Source: Thomasclavelia spiroformis | Lineage (GTDB): Bacteria > Bacillota_I > Bacilli_A > Erysipelotrichales > Coprobacillaceae | NCBI GenBank assembly: GCA_018369555.1 | Contig: JAGZCC010000005.1 | Span: 1 to 62,839, forward strand | Direction: 5' to 3' | Length of the DNA: 62,839 bases | In this document: one piece after another, positions 1-8,390 of the stretch | How the letters are laid out: the number at the start of each line of letters is the position of its first letter | Numbering within the stretch: position 1 is the stretch's first letter | Notes under the pieces: model-generated | The model's input: the letters and a program-made list of their open reading frames with translations, nothing else | Databases searched by the model: none | What the model was told of the DNA's origin: nothing | Position numbers and translations under genes: made by a program

Positions 1-35
1 GCAAGCTGCCGGTTCTTTTTTTTATTATTTAAGAT

Positions 36-58
36 GATACCTTCCGGTATCTTTTTTT
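36..58 (+). terminator. Intrinsic terminator at left edge
   Basis: GATACC (36-41) and GGTATC (46-51) form a 6-bp stem with a TTCC loop, followed directly by seven T. It would end transcription of a gene lying left of the window. The GC-rich stretch with eight T at 1-23 may be the distal arm of another terminator, but its partner is outside the window. Confidence 0.7.
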
Positions 59-128
59 GTTATAAGATTGATGGAATCATAATCGAAAATTTTATTAAAG
101 CTAGCAATATAAAAGTCAAGATAATTTG

Positions 129-918
129 ATCAATTTGTCGTCGCTCTTAGCTTTTTAGAATTCAATTTATCTATGATTTGATAAGATGAATTTGTAATAT
201 TAAATAGATATGGGTAATGAGGAATTTTAACTAATATGACTTTAGTTATCTTTTCATCATTTTCTAAAATCTATGGTCATTTATCAAATAAAATATTGCT
301 TGTAAAAATAGTGGAACGTTTAGTATATCTTAAATCAATCAGCTGAAAAATAATTTAGCTTCTTTTTATTATTTTTATTCTTTCTCCCTTAGTGGCAATA
401 TTTCATTAAATCTTCCCTCACCAATGATTAACAGTTTATACTTATGAAATAATCTTATTTTTTTTCTAAAGTTTTTTCATTACATTCTTGCTTAAGCACA
501 TTGATTAATTTATTAAATTTGATAAAATATACACTATTTTGTCTTATAGCTACTGTATATGCAATTGCTATTGCTAGGTGTATTTTCCAATTCTGCGATT
601 GCCTACAAATACAATATTTGTAGCATTTTCATAAAAATCAGATTCAATAATTGATCTTATATTTGCTCCTTTTATACCTAGCTGAAAATTAAAATCATAA
701 TCGTCAACTTTTCTTAGAAAAGGGAAGGCTGCTACTTTTACATTATAAAGCCTGTTATTTTCCTCGTTAGCTATCACTTTCTTATTCAGTATTTTATGCA
801 TTACATGCAGTTCTTCTTCAGCTATTTCATTATTCATTACTAATGAATTTAAATATGAATATGCTGATTTCTGCTTTAAATAATTCAATTGTTCCAGTAC
901 ATCATTAGTCATTGTCAT
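129..918 (-). pseudogene. istB: IS21-family helper ATPase IstB, decayed
   Basis: The first 114 codons (918 down to 574) read as the N-terminal helix bundle of IstB and reach a damaged Walker A (NIVFVGNRRIGKYT) before a stop. A shift of frame just below 574 restores IstB text: HLAIAIAYTVAIRQ, then a Walker B-like LLIIGEG where the acidic pair is lost, then FFQLIDLRYTKRSTIFTSN near 360-290 (the usual sensor motif), ending near 129. IstB is the AAA+ partner of the IS21 transposase. At least two frame changes and the lost Walker B acid make it nonfunctional. It lies downstream of the istA remnant on the same strand, as in IS21 elements. Confidence 0.8.
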
Positions 919-1004
919 AAATTATATTCTTCAGTTCTTTTAATATTATTCGATTACTTTCTTTAAATGTCTGCTTATCTGTTTTTTTATAATAAAGTTC
1001 ATGT

Positions 1005-1672
1005 TCTTTTTTTTTATTAAATTTATTATTAGTAATGGGATGGTTTTCGATGATTTTTCCGTTATAAATATATAAGAAGTTCTTTGTTTTGAACCGCTAG
1101 TCCAACACGTTTTCCAATATATTCTATTGTATTTATATTTGAATAGTGATTTATTTGTAACATAGACTTCATTTAATTTAAGGTGATACTAACTTCTAAT
1201 TTCTTTGCTGGGTAGTGGAAATAGATCACCTTTTTCTTTTTTTTAAAAGGAAGTTTCTAGGACGCATTGTTGCCTGTGAAGGATGTTCATTATCTTCATT
1301 ATTTATTATTTTCAGTTTGTTATGCATATCAGATAATCCGCTATAATGACCGTTATAATTTTTAAGCTGAGCTACTATTTTATTTTGAGTTTCAGTTTTC
1401 CCTTTGGTTTCTGGTCTATATGGCATAGGTGTTATACCATAATTTTTACAGAATTCTTCGAATTTACTGTTTAATAAAGCTTTATCATTAGCTGATTTAC
1501 GAGTCTTTTCTACAAATGCTTTAAGATTGTCAATAACCAATTCTTTAGGAACACCACCGATTTCTTCAAATGCCTGGGCTAAAAATGTTAATAAATTATT
1601 AGTTGTAGGTTTTAATATTACCTGACTGTAATCATATCTTGACTAGGATTAGTTTCAAAATGCAGGACAAAG
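1005..1672 (-). pseudogene. istA: IS21-family transposase IstA, decayed
   Basis: Fragments of the DDE integrase core are readable on the minus strand. HFETNPSQD near 1665-1640 is the end of the linker before the first catalytic Asp. It then jumps in another frame to RYDYSQVILKPT, so the first Asp block is deleted. An open stretch down to 1226 holds GGVPKELVIDNLKAFVEK (second catalytic Asp) and PYRPETKGKTE (catalytic Glu). Beyond 1226 the C-terminal barrel survives only as pieces such as LYIYNGKIIENHPI near 1070. The deletion, stops and frame changes show an old inactive copy. No terminal repeats could be assigned with confidence. Confidence 0.8.
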
Positions 1673-1848
1673 GAATTAGTTTTAGTATTTTTAAATTATC
1701 ATCTAGAAAAAATGATGTTATAGAATACTAGAATATTATTAATGTACAGAAAATATAATTTTGATTTATATAAAATAAAATGTAAATAATATGTATTAAC
1801 AAATACATTTTAGAAATAAATAATTGGTAAAAAAAATCAAAAAAAAGC

Positions 1849-1877
1849 TTGCATAGAAAGCATTTTTTTGATAGTAT
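1849..1877 (+). promoter_or_regulatory. Sigma-A-type promoter of the S10 operon
   Basis: TTGCAT (1849-1854), a spacer of exactly 17 bp, and TAGTAT (1872-1877). Transcription would start near 1884, giving a leader of about 120 nt before rpsJ. It is the best-spaced promoter between the IS remnant and rpsJ and is the likely driver of the whole ribosomal operon. Confidence 0.65.
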
Positions 1878-1883
1878 TAGCAT

Positions 1884-2002
1884 GTCGGCTACGAAGATGT
1901 GCAAGGTTGCTGAAACACCGAAAGGCGTTGTCATGAGACGGCATGTTTCAGGGAATTTGTATGGAGTAGTTCGCATCCTATGAATTTGAAAGGAGAAAAA
2001 TC
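1884..2002 (+). promoter_or_regulatory. Structured 5' leader of the S10 operon
   Basis: The untranslated leader contains a perfect 8-bp stem, CTGAAACA (1910-1917) with TGTTTCAG (1944-1951). An outer pairing of GATG near 1897 with CATC near 1975 looks possible. The layout (GCAAGGTTGCTGAAAC, then TTTCAGGGAATTT, ATGGAG and TTCGCATCC) resembles, from memory, the conserved leader before rpsJ in bacilli and streptococci. A role as a binding site for a ribosomal protein in autogenous control is inference. The rpsJ ribosome binding site AAAGGAG follows at 1989-1995. Confidence 0.55.
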
Positions 2003-2311
2003 ATGGCAAATAACAAAATTAGAATTAGATTAAAATCATTTGATCACAAAATTCTAGATAACTCAGCAGAAAAAATTATCGGTGCTGCTAAAAAATCTGG
2101 TGCTCAAGTAGTAGGGCCAGTACCCCTACCAACAGAAAAAGAGATTTATACAATCTTAAGAGCGGTTCACAAGTATAAGGATTCACGTGAACAATTTGAA
2201 ATCAGAACACACAAACGTTTAATTGATATTGTAAACCCTACACAAGAAACTGTAGATGTTCTAACAAGATTAGAATTACCAAGTGGTGTAGATATCGAAA
2301 TCAAATTATAA
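2003..2311 (+). CDS. rpsJ: 30S ribosomal protein S10
   Basis: 102 residues, the normal length. The N-terminal IRIRLKSFDHKILD and the central GPVPLPTEKEIYTILR are diagnostic for S10. S10 sits in the 30S head and also forms the NusE-NusB antitermination pair, so the promoter-proximal gene links the operon to transcription control. The start follows AAAGGAG with good spacing. It opens the ribosomal cluster; rplC begins 21 nt downstream. The usual upstream neighbours of many Firmicutes (rpsL-rpsG-fusA-tuf) are not here and an IS remnant takes their place. Confidence 0.98.
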   Translation: MANNKIRIRLKSFDHKILDNSAEKIIGAAKKSGAQVVGPVPLPTEKEIYTILRAVHKYKDSREQFEIRTHKRLIDIVNPTQETVDVLTRLELPSGVDIEIKL

Positions 2312-2332
2312 GAAAGGTAAATGGTGTAACTC

Positions 2333-3061
2333 ATGAAAGGAATCTTAGGTCGTAAGATTGGAATGACTCAAGTCTTCACAACTGATGGTTTATTAATTCC
2401 AGTAACAGTAGTTGAAGCTACTGAAAATGTAGTTTTACAAAAGAAAACAGTTGCTACAGACGGATATGAAGCAATTCAAGTTGGATTTGAAGATAAGAGA
2501 GAAAAATTAGCAAATAAAGCTGAATTAGGTATTGTAAAAAAAGCTAACACAGCTCCTAAGCGCTTCATCAGAGAATTTCGTTTTGACGAAATGATGAGTT
2601 ATGAAGTTGGAGATAAAATTACTGTTGATAGCTTCGTGGCTGGTGAAGTTGTAGATGTAACTGGAACTTCTAAAGGTAAAGGTTATCAAGGTGTTATTAA
2701 AAGACATGGACAACATATCGGTCCAAAAGGACATGGTTCAGGTGCTCATAGAATTGTAGGATCAATGGGGCCAATTGCTCCAAATAGAATCGCTCCAGGT
2801 AAAAAATTACCAGGGCAAATGGGTCATGTTACAAGAACAGTTCAAAATTTAGAAATTGTAGCTGTTGATGTAGAAAATAATTTATTATTAATCAAAGGAT
2901 CAGTACCTGGTCCAAAAAAAGGATTAGTAATTGTAAAATCTGGAATTAAAGCAGCTGGTAAAGTAAACCCTGCTCATGAATTGGTAGATTTTACACCAAC
3001 AGCAGAAGAAACTAAAGAAGCAGATGTAGCAACTGATACAGCAGTTGAAACAGCTGAATAA
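2333..3061 (+). CDS. rplC: 50S ribosomal protein L3
   Basis: 242 residues. MKGILGRKIGMTQ at the start and the loop GHGSGAHRIVGSMG reaching toward the peptidyl-transferase centre identify L3, an early assembly protein of the large subunit. Bacterial L3 is usually near 210 residues. Here about 25 extra C-terminal residues, rich in Glu, Thr and Ala, follow the normal end at about residue 217. The tail is acidic, which is odd for an rRNA-binding protein, and it probably sits on the ribosome surface. The gene lies between rpsJ and rplD with 21-nt gaps on each side. Confidence 0.97.
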   Translation: MKGILGRKIGMTQVFTTDGLLIPVTVVEATENVVLQKKTVATDGYEAIQVGFEDKREKLANKAELGIVKKANTAPKRFIREFRFDEMMSYEVGDKITVDSFVAGEVVDVTGTSKGKGYQGVIKRHGQHIGPKGHGSGAHRIVGSMGPIAPNRIAPGKKLPGQMGHVTRTVQNLEIVAVDVENNLLLIKGSVPGPKKGLVIVKSGIKAAGKVNPAHELVDFTPTAEETKEADVATDTAVETAE

Positions 3062-3082
3062 TTTAGGGAAGGAGGATTCGAT

Positions 3083-3706
3083 ATGCTTAAAGTTAAAGTA
3101 TATAACCAAGAAGGTGCTGAAGTAAAGGATTTAGAATTAAATGAAGCTGTATTTGGAATTGAACCAAACAAACAAGCATTATTTGATATGGTCTTATTAC
3201 AAAGAGCATCATTAAGACAAGGTACACATAAAGTAAAAAATCGTACTGAAGTTAGTGGTGGTGGTAAAAAACCATGGCGACAAAAAGGTACTGGTAGAGC
3301 TAGACAAGGATCAATTCGTGCACCACAATGGCGTGGAGGTGGGGTAGTATTTGGTCCTACACCTAGAAGTTATAAATTTAAATTAAATCGTAAAGTTAGA
3401 AGATTGGCTCTTAAATCAGCTTTATCTACTAAAATTATCGATAACGAATTCATGGCTCTAGAAGCTATTAAATTCGATGCTCCAAAAACAAAAGAAATGG
3501 TTAAAGTTTTAGCAAATTTAGATGCTCCAACAAAAACATTGATTATTGTTGATGAAATTGATGAGAATGTAGCTAGAAGTGCTAACAATATCCCAGGAGT
3601 TAAATTATTAGATGCTAGACGCGCTAATGTTTATGATATTTTAAATAGTGATAAACTAATTATGACTGAAGCTGCAATTAAATCTGTTGAGGAGGTATTA
3701 GGATAA
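3083..3706 (+). CDS. rplD: 50S ribosomal protein L4
   Basis: 207 residues, normal for L4. The basic internal loop (KKPWRQKGTGRARQGSIRAP, about residues 61-80) is the extension that lines the exit tunnel. L4 is an assembly initiator and, in some bacteria, represses its own S10 operon by binding the leader. Whether it acts on the leader at 1884-2002 is open. GGAAGGAGG precedes the ATG. The stop codon shares one base with the start of rplW, which suggests translational coupling. Confidence 0.97.
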   Translation: MLKVKVYNQEGAEVKDLELNEAVFGIEPNKQALFDMVLLQRASLRQGTHKVKNRTEVSGGGKKPWRQKGTGRARQGSIRAPQWRGGGVVFGPTPRSYKFKLNRKVRRLALKSALSTKIIDNEFMALEAIKFDAPKTKEMVKVLANLDAPTKTLIIVDEIDENVARSANNIPGVKLLDARRANVYDILNSDKLIMTEAAIKSVEEVLG

Positions 3707-3996
3707 TGGCACATATTACTGATGTATTAAAAAAACCTGTATTCACTGAAAAATCAATGACTCTTCAAGCAGAAGAAAATAAATATACATTTGATGTAGA
3801 TGTAAATGCTAATAAAATTGAAATTAAACAGGCAGTAGAAGCTATGTTTGATGTAAAAGTTATTAGTGTTAATGTTATGAATGTTAAACCTAAAACTAAA
3901 AGAGTTGGTAGATACGAAGGTAAAACTAATCGTAGAAGAAAAGCTATCGTTAAATTAGCGGAGGGTAGTAAAATCAATTATTTTGGTGAGGAATAA
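3706..3996 (+). CDS. rplW: 50S ribosomal protein L23
   Basis: 96 residues. DVLKKPVFTEKSM at the N-terminus and the RVGRYEGKTNRRRKAIVKL loop are typical. L23 lies at the tunnel exit and is the docking point for trigger factor and the signal recognition particle. Start and stop overlap the preceding gene by one base (TAATG), and GAGGAGG within the end of rplD serves as its ribosome binding site. A 49-nt gap to rplB is the longest within the S10 part of the operon. Confidence 0.97.
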   Translation: MAHITDVLKKPVFTEKSMTLQAEENKYTFDVDVNANKIEIKQAVEAMFDVKVISVNVMNVKPKTKRVGRYEGKTNRRRKAIVKLAEGSKINYFGEE

Positions 3997-4045
3997 TTAA
4001 AAAAATATTGGAAAATAATTCCAGATAATTAGGAGGAAACTAAAG

Positions 4046-4879
4046 ATGGCAATTAAATCTTATAAGCCAGTGACAAACGGTCGACGTAATATGACTTCAT
4101 TAACTTATGAAGAAATTACAGCAACAAAACCTGAAAAATCTTTAGTTGCAAAAATAAATAAAAACGGTGGGCGTAATAATCAAGGTGTTATTACAACACG
4201 TCATCATGGTGGAGGACATAAGCGTAAATATCGTATTATTGACTTCAAACGTAATAAAGATGATATCGTTGGAACTGTAGCAACTATTGAATATGATCCA
4301 AATAGATCTGCTAATATTGCATTAATCAATTATGTAGATGGTGAAAAGAGATATATTCTTGCTCCAAAAGGACTTGAAGTAGGAAGTAAAATAATTTCTG
4401 GTGAAAATGCAGATATTAAAGTAGGAAACGCTTTACCTATGGGAAATATGCCTGAAGGTACAGTAATTCACAATATTGAAATGCAACCTGGAAAAGGTGG
4501 ACAAATTGCACGTTCTGCTGGTGTATCTGCACAAATTCTTGGTAAAGAAGAAAAATATGTAATCGTAAGATTAGCATCAGGTGAAGTTCGTAAATTATTA
4601 GCAGTATGTAGAGCAACTGTTGGTGTAGTTGGAAACGAAGATCATGGATTAGTTAACTATGGTAAAGCAGGACGTATGAGATGGAAAGGTGTTAAACCTA
4701 CTGTTCGTGGTTCTGTAATGAATCCTAACGATCACCCACATGGTGGTGGTGAAGGTAGAACTTCTATTGGTCGTAAGGCACCAATGACACCTTGGGGTAA
4801 AAAAGCTATGGGTGTTAAAACTAGAAAAAATAAGAAAGCGTCTACTAAATTAATTGTACGTCGTAGAAATTCTAAATAA
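4046..4879 (+). CDS. rplB: 50S ribosomal protein L2
   Basis: 277 residues, the standard length. An N-terminal OB-like domain and a C-terminal SH3-like domain are followed by the conserved segment NPNDHPHGGGEGRTSIGRKA, which carries the His needed near the peptidyl-transferase centre. L2 helps subunit association and is one of the most conserved ribosomal proteins. The start is preceded by TTAGGAGGAAAC. Confidence 0.98.
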   Translation: MAIKSYKPVTNGRRNMTSLTYEEITATKPEKSLVAKINKNGGRNNQGVITTRHHGGGHKRKYRIIDFKRNKDDIVGTVATIEYDPNRSANIALINYVDGEKRYILAPKGLEVGSKIISGENADIKVGNALPMGNMPEGTVIHNIEMQPGKGGQIARSAGVSAQILGKEEKYVIVRLASGEVRKLLAVCRATVGVVGNEDHGLVNYGKAGRMRWKGVKPTVRGSVMNPNDHPHGGGEGRTSIGRKAPMTPWGKKAMGVKTRKNKKASTKLIVRRRNSK

Positions 4880-4897
4880 TAAGAGGAGGAAGAAATA

Positions 4898-5176
4898 ATG
4901 GCACGTAGTTTAAAAAAAGGACCATTTGTTGATGAACATTTAATGAAAAAAGTTGAAGCATTAAATGCATCAGGAAAAAAAGAAGTAATTAAGACTTGGT
5001 CTAGACGTTCAACAATCTTCCCTCAATTTATTGAGCACACATTTGCAGTGTATAATGGAAGAGAACATATCCCAGTTTATGTGACTGAAGATATGGTCGG
5101 ACATAAATTAGGAGAATTTGCTCCAACTAGAACTTATCATGGGCATTCAGCTGATGATAAAAAAGCTGGAAAATAA
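4898..5176 (+). CDS. rpsS: 30S ribosomal protein S19
   Basis: 92 residues. MARSLKKGPFVDEHL and the C-terminal HKLGEFAPTRTYHGH are diagnostic. S19 lies in the 30S head next to S13 and contacts the A-site finger of the large subunit. A strong AGAGGAGGAAG site precedes it, 18 nt after rplB. Confidence 0.98.
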   Translation: MARSLKKGPFVDEHLMKKVEALNASGKKEVIKTWSRRSTIFPQFIEHTFAVYNGREHIPVYVTEDMVGHKLGEFAPTRTYHGHSADDKKAGK

Positions 5177-5195
5177 AGAGAGGAGAATTTAAAAC

Positions 5196-5528
5196 ATGGA
5201 AGCAAGAGCACAAGCTAAAATGATTCGTGTTTCACCTCAAAAAGCAAGATTAGTTGTTGATTTAGTAAGAGGTAAGAAAGTTAAAGAAGCACTTGGAATA
5301 TTAGAATTTGTAAATAAAAGTGCAACTCCTGCAATCATTAAAGTTGTAAAATCTGCAGCACAAAATGCTATTTATAATAATGGTGTTGAAGCAGAAAAGT
5401 TATATATTAAAGAAATCTATGTAGATGAAGGACCTACATTAAAAAGATTTGCTGCTAGAGCAAAAGGTAGCGGAACAAGAATTTTGAAAAGAACAAGCCA
5501 CATTACTTGTGTGGTTGAAGAAAGATAG
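5196..5528 (+). CDS. rplV: 50S ribosomal protein L22
   Basis: 110 residues. The sequence has the L22 start (IRVSPQKARLVVDLVRGKKV) and the C-terminal beta-hairpin with RFAARAKGSGTRILKRTSHI that lines the exit tunnel opposite L4. This hairpin is where macrolide-resistance changes occur in other species; no unusual insertion is seen. GAGAGGAGAAT precedes the ATG. Confidence 0.98.
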   Translation: MEARAQAKMIRVSPQKARLVVDLVRGKKVKEALGILEFVNKSATPAIIKVVKSAAQNAIYNNGVEAEKLYIKEIYVDEGPTLKRFAARAKGSGTRILKRTSHITCVVEER

Positions 5529-5539
5529 GAGGTCAGATT

Positions 5540-6193
5540 ATGGGTCAAAAAGTAAGTCCAGTTGGATTACGAGTTGGTATTAACCGTAATTGGGATTCAA
5601 GATGGTATGCTAACGATCAGGATTTTGCAGGATTATTACACGAAGATATTAAAATTCGTGAATATTTATTAAAAAAACTTAAAACTGCATCTGTTGCTCG
5701 TGTCGAAATAGAAAGATCAAAAAATCGTGTTACTATCTTTGTTCACACATCTAGACCAGGTGTTGTAATTGGTAAAGATGGTGAAGCTGTTGATGCATTA
5801 AGAAAAGAAGTTAGTAAAATGGTTAAAGATAAACAAGTGTTTATTAACATTGTTGAGATTAAAAATCCTGATGTTGTTGCACAATTAGTTGCAAATAACA
5901 TCGCTGAACAATTAGAAAATCGTGCTTCTTTTAGAACAGTTCAAAAACGTGCTATTCAAAGAGCTATGAGAGCTGGAGCTAAAGGAATTAAAACAAGTGT
6001 TTCAGGACGTTTAGGAGGAGCTGATATGGCTCGTGCTGAAGGTTACTCTGAAGGAAATGTTCCTCTACATACTTTAAGAGCTGATATTGATTATGCTACT
6101 GCAGAAGCAGATACTACTTATGGTAAATTAGGAGTTAAAGTCTGGATTTGTAAGGGAGAAATCCTTCCTGAAAAAAAGAAAGGGGATAAATAA
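5540..6193 (+). CDS. rpsC: 30S ribosomal protein S3
   Basis: 217 residues. The MGQKVSPVGLRVGINRNWDS start, a type-2 KH domain around VVIGKDGEAVDALRKEV (about residues 75-90) and the C-terminal SGRLGGADMARAEGYSEG identify S3. With S4 and S5 it forms the mRNA entry tunnel and its helicase activity. The ribosome binding site AGGAGG overlaps the rplV stop. The reading frame ends 2 nt before rplP. Confidence 0.98.
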   Translation: MGQKVSPVGLRVGINRNWDSRWYANDQDFAGLLHEDIKIREYLLKKLKTASVARVEIERSKNRVTIFVHTSRPGVVIGKDGEAVDALRKEVSKMVKDKQVFINIVEIKNPDVVAQLVANNIAEQLENRASFRTVQKRAIQRAMRAGAKGIKTSVSGRLGGADMARAEGYSEGNVPLHTLRADIDYATAEADTTYGKLGVKVWICKGEILPEKKKGDK

Positions 6194-6195
6194 TC

Positions 6196-6606
6196 ATGTT
6201 GATGCCTAAAAGAACAAAATACAGAAGACCTCATCGTGTAAAATACGAAGGTAAAGCTAAAGGCGGAACTCAAGTATCATTTGGTGAATTTGGATTACAA
6301 GCGACTGAAGGAGCTTGGATTACTTCTCGTCAAATTGAGGCTGCTCGTATTGCTATCAATCGTCGTATGAACCGTGGTGGTAAAGTATGGATTAGAATTT
6401 TCCCTCATTTAGCTAAAACTAAAAAACCATTAGAAGTACGTATGGGATCTGGGAAAGGTTCTCCAGAAGAATGGGTAGCAGTTGTTAAAACTGGTCGAGT
6501 TCTTTTTGAAGTAGCAGGTGTTGATGAAGAACTTGCTAGAGAAGCTCTTAGACTTGCATCTCATAAATTACCTATTAAATGTAAAATCATTGGAAAGGGT
6601 GAATAG
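6196..6606 (+). CDS. rplP: 50S ribosomal protein L16
   Basis: 136 residues. MLMPKRTKYRRPHR and the C-terminal LRLASHKLPIKCKII are typical. L16 positions the aminoacyl-tRNA in the A site. The start at MLMPKR rather than the next Met fits Firmicute orthologues. Its ribosome binding site AAAGGGG lies inside the end of rpsC, so translation is probably coupled. Confidence 0.97.
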   Translation: MLMPKRTKYRRPHRVKYEGKAKGGTQVSFGEFGLQATEGAWITSRQIEAARIAINRRMNRGGKVWIRIFPHLAKTKKPLEVRMGSGKGSPEEWVAVVKTGRVLFEVAGVDEELAREALRLASHKLPIKCKIIGKGE

Positions 6607-6608
6607 TT

Positions 6609-6803
6609 GTGACAGTTCAAGAAATTAGAGAATTAGATAATGCTGCTTTACTTGCTAAAGTAGAAGAATACAAAAAAGAGCTATTTGGACTTCGTTTCCA
6701 ACAAGCTACAGGAAATTTAGAAAACACAGCGCGTATCAGAACGGTTCGTAAATCTATCGCTAGAATTAAAACAATTATTAGAGAAAGAGAATTGAACCAA
6801 TAG
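6609..6803 (+). CDS. rpmC: 50S ribosomal protein L29
   Basis: 64 residues in two antiparallel helices: MTVQEIRELDNAALLAKVEE, then LFGLRFQQATGNLENTARIR. L29 lies beside L23 at the tunnel exit. The start is GTG, 2 nt after the rplP stop, with AAAGGGTG inside rplP as ribosome binding site. Confidence 0.96.
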   Translation: MTVQEIRELDNAALLAKVEEYKKELFGLRFQQATGNLENTARIRTVRKSIARIKTIIRERELNQ

Positions 6804-6814
6804 GAGGAGATCCA

Positions 6815-7075
6815 ATGGAAAGAAACAATCGTAAAGTTTACACTGGAACAGTTGTATCTACTAAAATGGATAAAACTATTACAGTGTTAGTAGAAACACA
6901 TGTAAAACACAAATTATATGGTAAGCGTATGAAATCTTCAACTAAGTTCCATGCTCATGATGAAGAAAATATCGCAAATGTTGGTGATACAGTAAAAATC
7001 ATGTCAACAAGACCATTATCTGCAACAAAACGTTTCAGATTAGTTGAAATTGTAAAAAAAGCAGAAACTGTTTAA
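6815..7075 (+). CDS. rpsQ: 30S ribosomal protein S17
   Basis: 86 residues with an OB fold. KVYTGTVVSTKMDKTITVLV and the loop KLYGKRMKSSTKFHAHDE are diagnostic. S17 is a primary binder of 16S rRNA in the 30S body. Start follows TAGGAGGAGATCC, partly overlapping the rpmC stop. Confidence 0.97.
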   Translation: MERNNRKVYTGTVVSTKMDKTITVLVETHVKHKLYGKRMKSSTKFHAHDEENIANVGDTVKIMSTRPLSATKRFRLVEIVKKAETV

Positions 7076-7106
7076 TATATATAAACTCTAAAAGGAGGTA
7101 ACCAAA

Positions 7107-7475
7107 ATGATCCAAAATGAAAGTAGACTTAAAGTCGCTGATAACACTGGAGCTAAAGAAGTTTTAGTAATCCGCAATTTGGGAGGATCTAATCGTAAAT
7201 TTAGTAATATTGGTGATGTTGTTGTAGCAACAGTTAAACAAGCAGCTCCAGGTGGTTCTGTAAAAAAAGGTGAAGTAGTAAAAGCAGTTATCGTAAGAAG
7301 TAAATATGGTGTAGGTAGAGAAAATGGATCTTATATCAAATTTGATGATAACGCTTGTGTAATTATAAAAGAAGACAAGTCTCCTAAAGGGACTCGTATC
7401 TTCGGACCAGTTGCAAGAGAGTTAAGAGATGCAGATTTTATGAAAATTGTATCATTAGCTCCAGAAGTATTATAG
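7107..7475 (+). CDS. rplN: 50S ribosomal protein L14
   Basis: 122 residues. MIQNESRLKVADNTGAKEV and the C-terminal GPVARELRDADFMKIVSLAPEV are diagnostic. L14 lies at the subunit interface next to L19, forms bridges to 16S rRNA and is the site where RsfS blocks subunit joining. AAAGGAGGTAACC is a near-perfect ribosome binding site. Confidence 0.98.
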   Translation: MIQNESRLKVADNTGAKEVLVIRNLGGSNRKFSNIGDVVVATVKQAAPGGSVKKGEVVKAVIVRSKYGVGRENGSYIKFDDNACVIIKEDKSPKGTRIFGPVARELRDADFMKIVSLAPEVL

Positions 7476-7487
7476 GAGGACTTAAAC

Positions 7488-7823
7488 ATGAAAATCCATG
7501 TAGGTGATACTGTAGTAGTTATCGCAGGTAAAGATAAAGGAAAACAAGGTGAAGTGTTACAAGTTCTTGCAAAACAAGACAAAGTAATAGTTGAAGGAGT
7601 TAATATGGTAACTAAGCACATTAAACCTTCACAAGCAGATCCTGAAGGAGGAATTGTAACAAGAGAAGCACCTATTCATGTTTCTAATGTTGCATTCTAT
7701 GATTCAAAATCTAAAGCTCCTGTTAAACTTGGATATAAATTTGTAGAAAAAGATGGTAAAAAAATTAAAGTTCGAGTTAACAGAAAAACTGGAGCAGAAG
7801 TTGACAAAAAGAAAAAGAAATAG
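7488..7823 (+). CDS. rplX: 50S ribosomal protein L24
   Basis: 111 residues with an N-terminal KOW motif (VGDTVVVIAGKDKGKQGEVL, about residues 5-24), then NMVTKHIKPSQADPEGGIV and a lysine-rich C-terminus. L24 is an assembly initiator that binds the 5' end of 23S rRNA. It is slightly longer than many orthologues because of the KTGAEVDKKKKK tail. TAGGAGG overlaps the rplN stop. Confidence 0.97.
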   Translation: MKIHVGDTVVVIAGKDKGKQGEVLQVLAKQDKVIVEGVNMVTKHIKPSQADPEGGIVTREAPIHVSNVAFYDSKSKAPVKLGYKFVEKDGKKIKVRVNRKTGAEVDKKKKK

Positions 7824-7834
7824 GAGGATAAAGA

Positions 7835-8374
7835 ATGAACCGTTTAATGGAACGTTATCAAAACGAAGTGGTTAAATCTTTAATGGAAAAATTCAATTAT
7901 TCTTCAAAAATGCAAGCTCCTAAGATTGAAAAAATTGTTTTAAATATTGGTGTAGGTGATGCAGTATCTAATTCTAAATTATTAGATGAAGCTGTAAATG
8001 AATTAACATTAATTAGTGGTCAAAAGCCAGTTATCACTAGAGCTAAAAAATCAATCGCTGGATTCAAATTACGTGAAGGTGCTCCAATTGGATGTAAAGT
8101 AACTTTACGTGGTGAAAGAATGTATGAATTTTTAGATAAATTAGTTAATATCTCATTACCACGTGTAAGAGATTTTAGAGGTGTATCAAATAACTCATTT
8201 GATGGAAGAGGAAATTATACTTTAGGTGTTAAAGAACAATTAATTTTCCCAGAAATCAATTTTGATAAAGTAAATAAATTAAGAGGAATGGATATTGTAT
8301 TCGTAACTACTGCTAAAACTGATGAAGAAGGTCATGAGTTATTAGCACAATTAGGAATGCCATTCAAGAAATAG
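7835..8374 (+). CDS. rplE: 50S ribosomal protein L5
   Basis: 179 residues. KIVLNIGVGDAVSNSKLLDE and the C-terminal GMDIVFVTTAKTDEEGHELL are typical. L5 binds 5S rRNA with L18 and contacts S13 and the P-site tRNA. TAGGAGGATAAAG overlaps the rplX stop. Confidence 0.98.
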   Translation: MNRLMERYQNEVVKSLMEKFNYSSKMQAPKIEKIVLNIGVGDAVSNSKLLDEAVNELTLISGQKPVITRAKKSIAGFKLREGAPIGCKVTLRGERMYEFLDKLVNISLPRVRDFRGVSNNSFDGRGNYTLGVKEQLIFPEINFDKVNKLRGMDIVFVTTAKTDEEGHELLAQLGMPFKK

Positions 8375-8390
8375 GGAGGACTCACAAAAT

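Noticed and set aside
1847..1867. GCTT...AAGC hairpin with T run before rpsJ, as a terminator
   Set aside because: The stem is only 4-5 bp, and the same bases form a TTGCAT-17-TAGTAT promoter in the right place for the operon.
1728..1976. Minus-strand ORF across the S10 leader
   Set aside because: It lies over the promoter and leader, has no ribosome binding site and a composition of antisense AT-rich DNA.
7331..7621. Minus-strand ORFs across ribosomal genes (for example this one and 10708-11124)
   Set aside because: They are antisense to well-identified ribosomal protein genes.
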